This document shows positions 7,048 through 13,850 of a stretch of 20,762 nt of DNA, in pieces. The DNA comes from Lentisphaeria bacterium (GTDB lineage Bacteria; Verrucomicrobiota; Lentisphaeria; Victivallales; UBA1829), in NCBI GenBank assembly GCA_017623265.1, contig JAGAPM010000164.1:1-20762 (forward strand). Direction: 5' to 3'. The translations under genes and the position numbers were made by a program. The first letter of the stretch is position 1; the number at the start of each line of letters is the position of its first letter. The notes beneath the pieces were generated by a model, which saw only the letters and a list, made by a program, of their open reading frames with translations, did not search any database and was not told the origin of the DNA.

Positions 7048-7941
7048 ATGCTGAAAAAATTGATTGCAGTTGTTATGATTGCCGGAATCTCCGGGATCTG
7101 CAGTGCTATTGCCCCCTTGCCCCCGCCACCCGCAAAGGTGAAGACCAAAGAAATGCTGGCGGCTGAAGCGAAAGCGGAAGAGGCAAAGAAAGCAGCCGAA
7201 GCAAAGCGCAAAGCAGAAGAGGCAAAGAAAGCGGCCGAAGCAAAGCGTAAAGCAGAAGAGGCGAAGAAAGCAGCCGAAGCAAAGCGTAAAGCAGAAGAGG
7301 CAAAGAAAGCAGCCGAAGCAAAGCGCAAAGCAGAAGAGGCGAAGAAAGCTGCTGAACTGAAAAAGGCGGAAGAGGCAAAGAAAGCGGCTGAAGCAAAACG
7401 CAAAGCAGATGAAGCTAAAAAAGCCGCTGAAGCAAAGCGTAAAGCAGAAGAGGCGAAGAAAGCTGCTGAACTGAAGAAGGCGGAAGAGGCAAAGAAAGCC
7501 GCTGAAGCAAAGCGCAAAGCAGAAGAGGCGAAGAAAGCCGCCGAAGCAAAGAAAGCCGCTGATCTGAAAAAAGCAGAAGAAGCAAGAAAAGCTGCCGAAG
7601 CAAAGAAAGCCGCTGATCTGAAAAAAGCAGAAGAAGCAAGAAAGGCTGCTGAAGCAAAGCGTAAAGCAGATGAAGCGAAAAAAGCCGCCGAAGCGAAGAA
7701 AGCTGCTGAACTGAAAAAGGCCGTAGATGCCAAGAGAGCGGCAGACAAAGCCAAGGCAGAAGCTGAACTGAAGCGTGTCAATGCCCGGAAGGCAGAAGCA
7801 AAAAAGGCGGCAGAAGCAAAGCGCAAAGTGGAAGTGGAAAAGCCTGAAAATGAATGGCTCTTCAAGAAAAAAGCGCCCGCACCGAAGCGGAAATGGCATG
7901 ACTATGACATGAACAAGGTCAGCTACCCTGTGATCTTCTGA
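7048..7941 (+). CDS. Secreted Lys/Ala/Glu-repeat coiled-coil protein (TolA domain II-like)
   Basis: A 297-residue protein with a signal peptide (MLKKLIAVVMIAGISGICSA, likely cut after residue 20), a short Pro-rich segment (IAPLPPPPAK), then about 215 residues built almost entirely of AEEAKKAAEAKRK-type units. Such repeats form long alpha-helices, as in the middle domain of TolA, which spans the periplasm. It differs from TolA in having a cleavable-looking signal rather than an anchor with a TonB-like C-terminal domain. It ends in a distinct basic/aromatic tail (NEWLFKKK..., KRKWHDYDMNKVSYPVIF). AAAGGA at 7035-7040 supports the start. It appears monocistronic, with a strong terminator. Periplasmic spacer or envelope-linking role is inference; no tol/pal genes are nearby. 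Confidence 0.75.
   Translation: MLKKLIAVVMIAGISGICSAIAPLPPPPAKVKTKEMLAAEAKAEEAKKAAEAKRKAEEAKKAAEAKRKAEEAKKAAEAKRKAEEAKKAAEAKRKAEEAKKAAELKKAEEAKKAAEAKRKADEAKKAAEAKRKAEEAKKAAELKKAEEAKKAAEAKRKAEEAKKAAEAKKAADLKKAEEARKAAEAKKAADLKKAEEARKAAEAKRKADEAKKAAEAKKAAELKKAVDAKRAADKAKAEAELKRVNARKAEAKKAAEAKRKVEVEKPENEWLFKKKAPAPKRKWHDYDMNKVSYPVIF
7174..7329 (+). repeat. Four tandem 39-bp repeats in the coiled-coil gene
   Basis: Four near-identical 39-bp units (7174-7212, 7213-7251, 7252-7290, 7291-7329) each encode AEEAKKAAEAKRK, differing by a few synonymous changes (GCA/GCG/GCC, CGC/CGT, AAG/GAAG positions). Downstream, to about 7830, the pattern degenerates into 36-bp (AEEAKKAAELKK) and other variants. Because the unit is a multiple of three, gain or loss of copies would change protein length without a frameshift. 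Confidence 0.9.
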
Positions 7942-7963
7942 TCCGGTTCATCCGCAAAAACAC

Positions 7964-7999
7964 AAAGGCTGTTGCAGAGCAATTTGCAACAGCCTTTTT
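7964..7999 (+). terminator. Strong Rho-independent terminator
   Basis: A 13-bp perfect stem (7964-7976 AAAGGCTGTTGCA with 7985-7997 TGCAACAGCCTTT) with an 8-base loop is followed by TTTTT-C-TTT. It sits 22 bases after the stop of the coiled-coil gene. On the opposite strand it may also stop the leftward operon ending at 8123. Confidence 0.92.
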
Positions 8000-8027
8000 C
8001 TTTGGTTGTAAGTTTCTGAAATGGTAC

Positions 8028-8055
8028 GGGGAAAAGAATTTTTGTTCTTTTCCCC
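8028..8055. repeat. Perfect 11-bp inverted repeat
   Basis: GGGGAAAAGAA (8028-8038) and TTCTTTTCCCC (8045-8055) pair perfectly around a TTTTTG loop. It lies between the two convergent transcription units, 67 bases downstream of the leftward operon's last stop codon. No U-run follows on either strand, so it may be a 3'-end stabilising hairpin rather than a classical terminator. Confidence 0.55.
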
Positions 8056-8122
8056 ACAAAACATGTTTCTGTGCTTTTTTTGCGACACGGGGTCAGCACA
8101 GCCCGGTGCCCTTGCCCGGAAC

Positions 8123-8509
8123 TTATTCCAGTCTGGCGATTTTCGCCTTCAACAACAGCAGTTCAGGATCCTCCTGGAACAGTTTACTGTTGAGCTTCTT
8201 CTGTTCCCAGTTGGCGTAATACTCCTGAAACTGACGATCATAGAGCTGATCATGCTGTTTCATCCACCGGAGCAGAAAAGGTTGTACCTGATCTTTTTCC
8301 TGGTCCTGCAAAGCAGCCAGGAAGCACCGATGGGCAATGTACTGGCGTTCATACCCGGGATACCCGGAACAGATCATCAGGAGTTCTTCTCCGGCGAAAC
8401 CGCGCCGAAGCAGATAATCCAGTTCATCTGTCGGAATTCCTCCTTCCTGTGTTAAGAGGTGATTGATTTCCTGTTTCCATTCGTTGATGTTGAGTAATGT
8501 GTTGTTCAT
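8123..8509 (-). CDS. Hypothetical protein, last gene of the unknown operon
   Basis: I do not recognise this 128-residue protein. It has no signal peptide or membrane segment and is rich in Gln, Glu, Leu and Tyr, with predicted helical character throughout: a segment TQEGGIPTDELDYLLRRGFAGEELL (residues about 20-44, shown in part), then CSGYPGYERQYIAHRCF and a C-terminal stretch of charged and Leu residues ending KLNSKLFQEDPELLLLKAK in a likely coil. A strong GGGAGG precedes the ATG by about 9 bases. It follows the TPR-like gene after 48 bases in the same direction and so probably belongs to the operon starting at 11858, but as the only member predicted to stay in the cytoplasm. Confidence 0.7.
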   Translation of the reverse strand: MNNTLLNINEWKQEINHLLTQEGGIPTDELDYLLRRGFAGEELLMICSGYPGYERQYIAHRCFLAALQDQEKDQVQPFLLRWMKQHDQLYDRQFQEYYANWEQKKLNSKLFQEDPELLLLKAKIARLE

Positions 8510-8557
8510 TCTATTTACCTCCCTGCGGTATAGACAACACAGAAACAGAAAATGTTT

Positions 8558-9439
8558 TTATTTTTTTATGCGATTTCGCAAATTTTTCTTCTGTTCTTCC
8601 AACAGCATCCGGTCACCGGCATCCAACTGTTCCGGCTTGATCCGTTCCAATGCTGCAAGAGCATGGGCGTACTGCTGGTCGATCATGGCACATTCCGCCT
8701 GTTTCCAAAGAGCGCCGATACGCATTTCTGAAGCTGACGCCCTGCCATACTCCTGATACGCCTCCGCATAAAGCCGCTGCGCACGGAGCAGATCTCCGCT
8801 CAACTCGAACACAGCACCCGCACTGACATACCGGGGCCGGTTTTCCCGGAGAATCTGCAGTGCATCATTGACCGAATTCAGATTGCCCAGTTTCATGTGT
8901 GCCTTTGCCAGATACCAGTTGAGTTCCGGATCCTGCGCCACTTCCGGCATCCGGGCGCTTTCCAATACTTTGACCATTTCCAGACAATCATGTTTCACCG
9001 GTTCACCATCAATCCGGTAAGATTCATCATAAATCATCGCAATCAACACCGCATAACGGACTTTTGCCAGCCCATACGTTTTCTCCATCCGTGCCCGGAA
9101 AAACTGGATGGCGGCTCCGGGATCTCCCGCAAACCCATAGGAATGAAACAAGACGGAAAAGATCTCTGCACGGTGTTCCTCTTTCAGTTTCTGATCGGCA
9201 AGCATTTCCTGAACGGCGTTGTGCATAATCCGTTCATTGGTAAAGGAAAAACGGTTGAGCCAGCAGAGTTTCCGCAAAGCGGAATCATCATCTGCCAATG
9301 CACAGGCGGCATTGAAATTTTCCAGTTTCTGCGTGTAGCGCAATGCCGGTTCGCTGTTTCTTTTCAAAATATCCTGTACACTTTCTGCGCAGAGCTGCCA
9401 CACCGTCATCAGCAAAGTAAGAAGAAACCATTTTTTCAT
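8558..9439 (-). CDS. Exported TPR-like helical repeat protein
   Basis: A 293-residue protein with a signal peptide (MKKWFLLTLLMTVWQLCA, cut near residue 18). The remainder is all-helical with weak tetratricopeptide-like periodicity: alternating Ala/Gly/Tyr positions in segments such as NWYLAKAHMKLGNL, ALQILRENRPRY, GDLLRAQRLYAEAYQEYGRA and RIGALWKQAECAMIDQQYAHA. TPR repeats usually mediate protein-protein contacts, so it may be an envelope scaffold for its operon partners. Its ATG overlaps the stop of the preceding gene by 4 bases (ATGA at 9436-9439), implying translational coupling. The specific role is unknown. Confidence 0.72.
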   Translation of the reverse strand: MKKWFLLTLLMTVWQLCAESVQDILKRNSEPALRYTQKLENFNAACALADDDSALRKLCWLNRFSFTNERIMHNAVQEMLADQKLKEEHRAEIFSVLFHSYGFAGDPGAAIQFFRARMEKTYGLAKVRYAVLIAMIYDESYRIDGEPVKHDCLEMVKVLESARMPEVAQDPELNWYLAKAHMKLGNLNSVNDALQILRENRPRYVSAGAVFELSGDLLRAQRLYAEAYQEYGRASASEMRIGALWKQAECAMIDQQYAHALAALERIKPEQLDAGDRMLLEEQKKNLRNRIKK

Positions 9440-10104
9440 GGGGCGACCTCCGTAAAGACTGCACGGAGATAACGCACCCGCACCGAAGGATCGTGTTCGA
9501 TCGTGTTCCGATATTGACGGAGCATTTCATGGTAGGACACGCCGTTGTTTCTCCGGCTCTTGAGATGAGTCTTTTCTGCAAATGCCGTAAGAACGGAATC
9601 TTCAATCCTTTCTTTCGCAGAAAGATACGCTTCCGGCATCTGTACCGGGAGATAATTTTTACCGATAACCACCCGCAGCCCCTTTTCCGGCAGGATCGTA
9701 CTCAGATTTTCCCAGGGAACCGTGATCCGGCAAACATTTTTTCCCATGCGGTCCCGCCGGAACTCCGCTTCAATATTCTCTGCAAAAATCCCCGGCAATA
9801 CATGGAACCCGGTTTCAATACTGCGTTTCGGTTGTGTTTTACAGGTAATTGTCAAATACCCTTGTCCGGTCTCTCTGCCGGGTGCAATCAACACCCGGAG
9901 ATTTTCTCCGGCTGTTTCTTCACGGATATAAAATGTCAGACCGTATTCGTTGCAGGAGACATCATAACTTTTTTCTGTCAAAGCAAAGAGTTCTGTTTGA
10001 TCCGGTACCGGTTTCCAGGGGATTGTCAAAAGCGGGATCTGCTCTGCTGCAGTCAGTTGGAACAAAAGAAAGAAGATCAGCAATATGTAAAATTTCTTCA
10101 TCAT
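9436..10104 (-). CDS. Exported hypothetical protein, possible CBM9/DOMON-like beta-sandwich
   Basis: A 222-residue protein with a signal peptide (MMKKFYILLIFFLLFQLTAA). The mature part alternates short beta-strands: YGLTFYIREETAGENLRVLIAP, GYLTITCKTQP, NVCRITVPWENL, KGLRVVIGKNY. This pattern resembles the beta-sandwich of family-9 carbohydrate-binding and DOMON-like sugar- or haem-binding domains, but no ligand residues can be assigned. The last ~60 residues turn helical and basic (KTHLKSRRNNGVSYHEMLRQYRNTIEH). It overlaps both neighbours by 4 bases (9436-9439 and 10101-10104), so it is the middle of a tightly coupled cluster. The fold call is tentative. Confidence 0.68.
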   Translation of the reverse strand: MMKKFYILLIFFLLFQLTAAEQIPLLTIPWKPVPDQTELFALTEKSYDVSCNEYGLTFYIREETAGENLRVLIAPGRETGQGYLTITCKTQPKRSIETGFHVLPGIFAENIEAEFRRDRMGKNVCRITVPWENLSTILPEKGLRVVIGKNYLPVQMPEAYLSAKERIEDSVLTAFAEKTHLKSRRNNGVSYHEMLRQYRNTIEHDPSVRVRYLRAVFTEVAP

Positions 10105-11858
10105 TTTTTCTCCGTCAGTTTGAGGATTCGTTCCATGATCTCCAGTCGCAAGTGATCAGAGTTCTCCGCTGTATTCTGCTGTTCCAACCAGAGGCTGTAT
10201 TCCTGCGCCAGTTTTGCCTTGGCAGGCTGCTTCATCTGAACAACACAAAGCTGGCGGAGCAGATCGGCATATCCCTGCACATCCCGGGCGGGAAAGCGGA
10301 GACCGGTGTATGGTTCGTCACAGTTGTTTCCGGGATCAGCGGGCTGTTCCTTGATCCGGAACGGAAGAACACGCACCTGCAGCGGAATCTCGCCGGCATC
10401 TCTGCCATCAGCAAGTAACTGGATCGAGCCGGTATAAACTCCGGCAGGAGCGCGGGCAGTGATCTCCAGAAGAAACGCCTTGACGGCGCAGGGGATGGGC
10501 AGCGAACTGTGAGCCAGTGTCGGGGGCGGTGCTTTCCGGAAACGGGGATCGATCGCACCGTTACATTCCATCCATACATCTCCATCCGGATAAGAAATGC
10601 GGAACTGGTTGATCCGCTTTGTTTCATCGATCCGCACAATATTTTCATCCGTTGTAAAGGCATACGGAACCGGAATACTCCCGTGGATCGGAGCATAAAG
10701 ATGAGGCTCCTGCACCGGATTGATAAAACGCCGGGAAAGGACCAGCACCCGCACCGCAGACGCCGGAATCATATTGCCCTCTTTGCTTTTCAAATCGCCG
10801 GGAACAAATTTCAGTTCGGGGATCCGGGAGAAAGGATAGACGATGAACGGCACAAAATCCCTGCCGTTCTGTGCAGCAACGAAACGCAAGTCCCGCTTCA
10901 GCAGATTCTTCAAAGGCGGCATCCGGTAAGGCGAAAAGTCTGCCAGATCTCCGGGTGCGGCAGTAAAGACAGTCAGGATTTTATCCCGGATCAGCCCTTC
11001 CTCCCGTTGAAATGCTCCGGACAGAGCCTCCAACTCGTCGGCGCGGCGCTGCATGGACTGCCAGTCTTTGACCGTCAATGAACGGTTTATCAGGTTCGCC
11101 TGTAAAACCATCCGGCAGAGGTTGGTCAAGTACAGATTGGACCGGCGGTCAGCCGCACTTTGCATGGCAGTCCGGTAATTATTCTGTTCAACTCTGGAGA
11201 TCGGCTGGATCCGCAGCTCATCCGTCTCCAGTGAGCCTTCATACAGTCGCAGGTTTTCCAGAGTCCCGATGAAATCTTTTCCACAGACGATCGACCGGAT
11301 ATCCAACAGTGGCAGGAATCCGTATGCTGCCGCCTGCAAACCGCCATCCATGAAAAATTCGGCACACCGTTCCCGCACAGAATAGCGGAAGGTAAAGCAG
11401 TGAACCGTATCCAGTTTGACCGGTGTTCTGCCCCGGAGCGTAAAATCCGGTCCCAGCAGATCGCCCACTTTGGCTTGAAATGTGAGGGAAGGGATCCGGT
11501 TTTCATCCAATGTCAGAACAAAAGTTCCGAATGAAAGTTTACGGACCTCATCCTCGTCAAATGCTTCCGCATCGAAAGAGACCCGAAAACATCCGGAAAG
11601 GGTCCTGCCGTCGAAGAGGTCGCTGCGGAGATGGGAAGTAAAATAGGCTTTTTTCTCATCGATCCGCAGCCCGCCCTGCTTGAGAAACTCGATCTCATCC
11701 CGATCGGAAAGGCTGATATTATTTCCGGTGACCGAGCTGCATTTTCCCGGCTGGGAGACAAAATCCAGATCCAGCACCGGAGTGTGGTACTGGGCGGAAA
11801 CAAGCGCTCCGCAAAGCAGGGTACACAGGATCAACAGTGCAGTTAAAAATTTTTTCAT
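10101..11858 (-). CDS. Exported LamG-like plus GH123-N-like protein lacking a catalytic domain
   Basis: A 585-residue protein with a signal peptide (cut after residue ~22, LVSA). Residues about 25-215 look like a concanavalin A/LamG-type jelly roll (GCFRVSFDAEAF, CFTFRYSVRERCAEFFMDG, GTLENLRLYEGSLETDEL). A helical linker follows (about 225-300). Residues about 325-505 carry two beta-sandwich segments: FVPFIVYPFSRIPELKF with IPASAVRVLVL, then AFLLEITARAPAGVYTGSI ending in LQVRVLPFRI. The second segment is the hallmark of the modules preceding the TIM barrel in GH123/DUF4091-type glycoside hydrolases. No barrel follows; the protein ends after a further ~80 mainly helical residues. It leads a four-gene operon, with a good promoter upstream and an AAAGGT ribosome binding site. 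A surface glycan-binding role is inferred. Confidence 0.72.
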   Translation of the reverse strand: MKKFLTALLILCTLLCGALVSAQYHTPVLDLDFVSQPGKCSSVTGNNISLSDRDEIEFLKQGGLRIDEKKAYFTSHLRSDLFDGRTLSGCFRVSFDAEAFDEDEVRKLSFGTFVLTLDENRIPSLTFQAKVGDLLGPDFTLRGRTPVKLDTVHCFTFRYSVRERCAEFFMDGGLQAAAYGFLPLLDIRSIVCGKDFIGTLENLRLYEGSLETDELRIQPISRVEQNNYRTAMQSAADRRSNLYLTNLCRMVLQANLINRSLTVKDWQSMQRRADELEALSGAFQREEGLIRDKILTVFTAAPGDLADFSPYRMPPLKNLLKRDLRFVAAQNGRDFVPFIVYPFSRIPELKFVPGDLKSKEGNMIPASAVRVLVLSRRFINPVQEPHLYAPIHGSIPVPYAFTTDENIVRIDETKRINQFRISYPDGDVWMECNGAIDPRFRKAPPPTLAHSSLPIPCAVKAFLLEITARAPAGVYTGSIQLLADGRDAGEIPLQVRVLPFRIKEQPADPGNNCDEPYTGLRFPARDVQGYADLLRQLCVVQMKQPAKAKLAQEYSLWLEQQNTAENSDHLRLEIMERILKLTEKK

Positions 11859-11896
11859 ACGGACCTTTCATGCAATATTTTTCAAAAAAACGGTTT

Positions 11897-11925
11897 ATAA
11901 TACAATGCGCGCGCAAAAAAGTCAA
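11897..11925 (-). promoter_or_regulatory. Strong promoter candidate for the 11858-8123 operon, with a palindrome in the spacer
   Basis: On the minus strand, TTGACT (11920-11925) and TATTAT (11897-11902) are exactly 17 bp apart, 38 bases before the ATG at 11858. The spacer holds a perfect 10-bp palindrome, TGCGCGCGCA (11906-11915), that stands out in AT-rich surroundings and could be an operator. It lies back to back with the rightward promoter at 11946-11973. Confidence 0.65.
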
Positions 11926-11945
11926 ACAAAAAACGGATTTTTTTG

Positions 11946-11973
11946 TTGAAATGCCGGAAAAGCGTGGTAGATT
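11946..11973 (+). promoter_or_regulatory. Promoter candidate for the amidohydrolase-esterase operon
   Basis: TTGAAA (11946-11951) and TAGATT (11968-11973) are 16 bp apart, 31 bases before the ATG at 12005. Only 20 bp separate it from the -35 box of the leftward promoter, so the two operons may be co-regulated or compete for polymerase. Confidence 0.5.
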
Positions 11974-12004
11974 TTTCAAAAGGACCAAAACCAAGGAGAA
12001 AATC

Positions 12005-12910
12005 ATGCAGGATCTTGAGATTTACGATTGTCATATCCATCTGATGCCGGGAAATCCGGACGGACCCGAAATCTTCCGTTCAAAAGCAAAAGAAGCCGGG
12101 ATCAGCGGCGGGATCATTTTCAGTATGCCACCCGAAACCACACTGGTCTGCGGGGAACACCCCATGCCTTGGAAAGACCGGATCGCACACGTGCTGGATT
12201 TCTGTTCAAAACTGGAGAATTATTATCCGTTCTACCGGATCGACCCCACGCAGGCAAATGCCATTGAGCAGGTGGAATACGCTAAAAATGCCGGAATCAA
12301 AGGATTCAAAGTCCTCTGCAACCGGTATATGCCCGCAGACGGGTTGAACACATACCGGAAGATGGCGGAGCTGGATATGCCCATTCTGTTCCACTCGGGA
12401 ATCCTGTGGGACGGCGGCGAAGTCAGCACGAATTTCAACCGTCCAGCCAACTTTGAATGTATGCTGGAAGTGCCCCGGCTCCGTTTCGCGCTGGCGCACG
12501 TCTCCTGGCCCTGGACCGATGAATGTATCGCCCTCTTCGGCAAGTTCGCCAATACCCGCCTCTGCAAAAAGGACACACCCGATATGTATGTGGATTCCTC
12601 TCCCGGCGCACCGGATTTCTACCGGGATGAGATTTTCCGGAATTTTGTGCTCCACCGGTACGGAATCGAAGACAGACTGATGTTCGGGGTTGATGGTTTG
12701 GCAAATTCGTACGATATCCGGCACACAAAACACGTGATCGATACCGACCGGAAGATGTTCGACCGTCTGCAGGAACAGTACGGAAACTATGAAGGCTATA
12801 TGTGGGAGGGTTTGGAAAAACTTTCCACGGAAGACCGGAACCCGTTCCGCAAGACATTCCGCAACGCAGTTAAGAAAAATATTCTGGAATTTTTAAATGG
12901 CAGGCAGTAA
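12005..12910 (+). CDS. Amidohydrolase-family metal-dependent hydrolase (tandem copy 1)
   Basis: A 301-residue TIM-barrel hydrolase of the Amidohydro_2 type. Metal-ligand motifs in order are CHIHLMP (H10, H12), GIKGFKV (97-103), LFHSGI (H130), LAHVSW (H165) and FGVD (D230), the set expected for a mono- or binuclear metal site. Relatives include uronate/lactone hydrolases and decarboxylases, so the substrate cannot be named. A frame open from 11837 extends upstream, but AAGGAG at 11993-11998 and a promoter at 11946-11973 place the start at 12005. There is no signal peptide. It is followed by a close tandem duplicate and then an esterase, all with short spacing, as one operon. Confidence 0.82.
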   Translation: MQDLEIYDCHIHLMPGNPDGPEIFRSKAKEAGISGGIIFSMPPETTLVCGEHPMPWKDRIAHVLDFCSKLENYYPFYRIDPTQANAIEQVEYAKNAGIKGFKVLCNRYMPADGLNTYRKMAELDMPILFHSGILWDGGEVSTNFNRPANFECMLEVPRLRFALAHVSWPWTDECIALFGKFANTRLCKKDTPDMYVDSSPGAPDFYRDEIFRNFVLHRYGIEDRLMFGVDGLANSYDIRHTKHVIDTDRKMFDRLQEQYGNYEGYMWEGLEKLSTEDRNPFRKTFRNAVKKNILEFLNGRQ

Positions 12911-12936
12911 TGCTTGCACATCATAAGGAGAAAATC

Positions 12937-13845
12937 ATGCAGGATCTTGAGATTTACGATTGTCATATCCACCTGATGCCGCGGGATACGGAAGGACCGG
13001 AGATCTTCCGGTCAAAGGCAAAAGAATCCGGCGTAAGCGGCGGGATCATTTTCAGTATGCCGCCCGAAACCACGGTCAAGTGGCGGGGCGCAGAACCTAT
13101 GCAGTGGAAAGACCGGGTCACGCATGTGCTGGATTTCTGTTCCAAACTGGAGAATTTTTACCCCTTCCTCTGGATCGACCCCACCCTGCCGAACGCTGTG
13201 GAACAGGTGGAATATGCAAAAAATGCCGGAATCAAAGGCTTCAAGGTCATCTGTAACCGGTATATGCCCGTGGAAGGGCTGACCGCATACCGGAAGATGG
13301 CGGAGCTGGATATGCCTCTGCTGTTCCACTCCGGGATCCTGTGGGAGGGCGGCGAACCCACTGCCAACTGGAACCGCCCCGGCAACTTTGAATGTATGCT
13401 GGAAGTACCCCGGATCCGCTTCGCACTGGCACACGTCTCATGGCCATGGACCGATGAATGTACCGCACTTTTCGGAAAGTTCGCCAATACCCACATCATC
13501 AATAAAGATGCCGCTGTCATGTACATCGATTCCTCCCCGGGCGCCGCAGATTTTTACCGGGACGACATCTTCAAGAAACTCGTTCTCAACCGTTACGGGA
13601 TCGAAGATAAACTGCTCTTCGGCATCGACCGCCATGCCAATGCGTATGATGTCCGATGGGCAAAGTATATCATCGATTTCGACCGCAAAATGTTCGACCG
13701 CCTGCAGGAACAGTACGGCGACTATGAAGGCTATATGTGGGAGGGTCTGGAAAAACTTTCCACAGAAGACCGGAACCCCTTCCGTAAGACATTCCGCAAC
13801 GCAGTTAAAAGAAATATTTTGAACTTTTTAGGTATCAAGGAGTAA
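12937..13845 (+). CDS. Amidohydrolase-family metal-dependent hydrolase (tandem copy 2)
   Basis: A 302-residue near-copy of the preceding protein, with one extra residue near position 50. The metal-ligand motifs are kept (H10, H12, H131, H166, D231). Differences cluster in loops likely to form the active-site rim: LVCGEHPMP versus VKWRGAEPMQ, NTRLCKKDTPD versus NTHIINKDAAV, and VDGLANSYD versus IDRHANAYD, which suggests altered substrate preference. The start at 12937 is chosen because AAGGAG at 12925-12930 is 6 bases before it; the ribosome site and the first ~45 bases of coding sequence are almost identical to copy 1. The first in-frame ATG (12910) overlaps the stop of copy 1 and lacks a ribosome site. 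Confidence 0.82.
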   Translation: MQDLEIYDCHIHLMPRDTEGPEIFRSKAKESGVSGGIIFSMPPETTVKWRGAEPMQWKDRVTHVLDFCSKLENFYPFLWIDPTLPNAVEQVEYAKNAGIKGFKVICNRYMPVEGLTAYRKMAELDMPLLFHSGILWEGGEPTANWNRPGNFECMLEVPRIRFALAHVSWPWTDECTALFGKFANTHIINKDAAVMYIDSSPGAADFYRDDIFKKLVLNRYGIEDKLLFGIDRHANAYDVRWAKYIIDFDRKMFDRLQEQYGDYEGYMWEGLEKLSTEDRNPFRKTFRNAVKRNILNFLGIKE

Positions 13846-13850
13846 CAACA

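Noticed and set aside
7174..7329. CRISPR array
   Set aside because: The 39-bp repeats are contiguous with no unique spacers and are in frame within a coding sequence.
6888..7899. Two long minus-strand open frames opposite the coiled-coil gene (Ser/Ala/Phe- and Cys/Phe/Leu-rich)
   Set aside because: They are complements of the AEEAKKAAEAKRK repeat, which cannot contain stops in those frames. No ribosome site or sensible domain is seen, whereas the plus-strand frame has a signal peptide, ribosome site and terminator.
11837..12004. 56-codon upstream extension of the first amidohydrolase
   Set aside because: It covers the promoter region and has no ribosome site or conserved sequence; the second copy begins at the equivalent internal ATG with the same AAGGAG leader.
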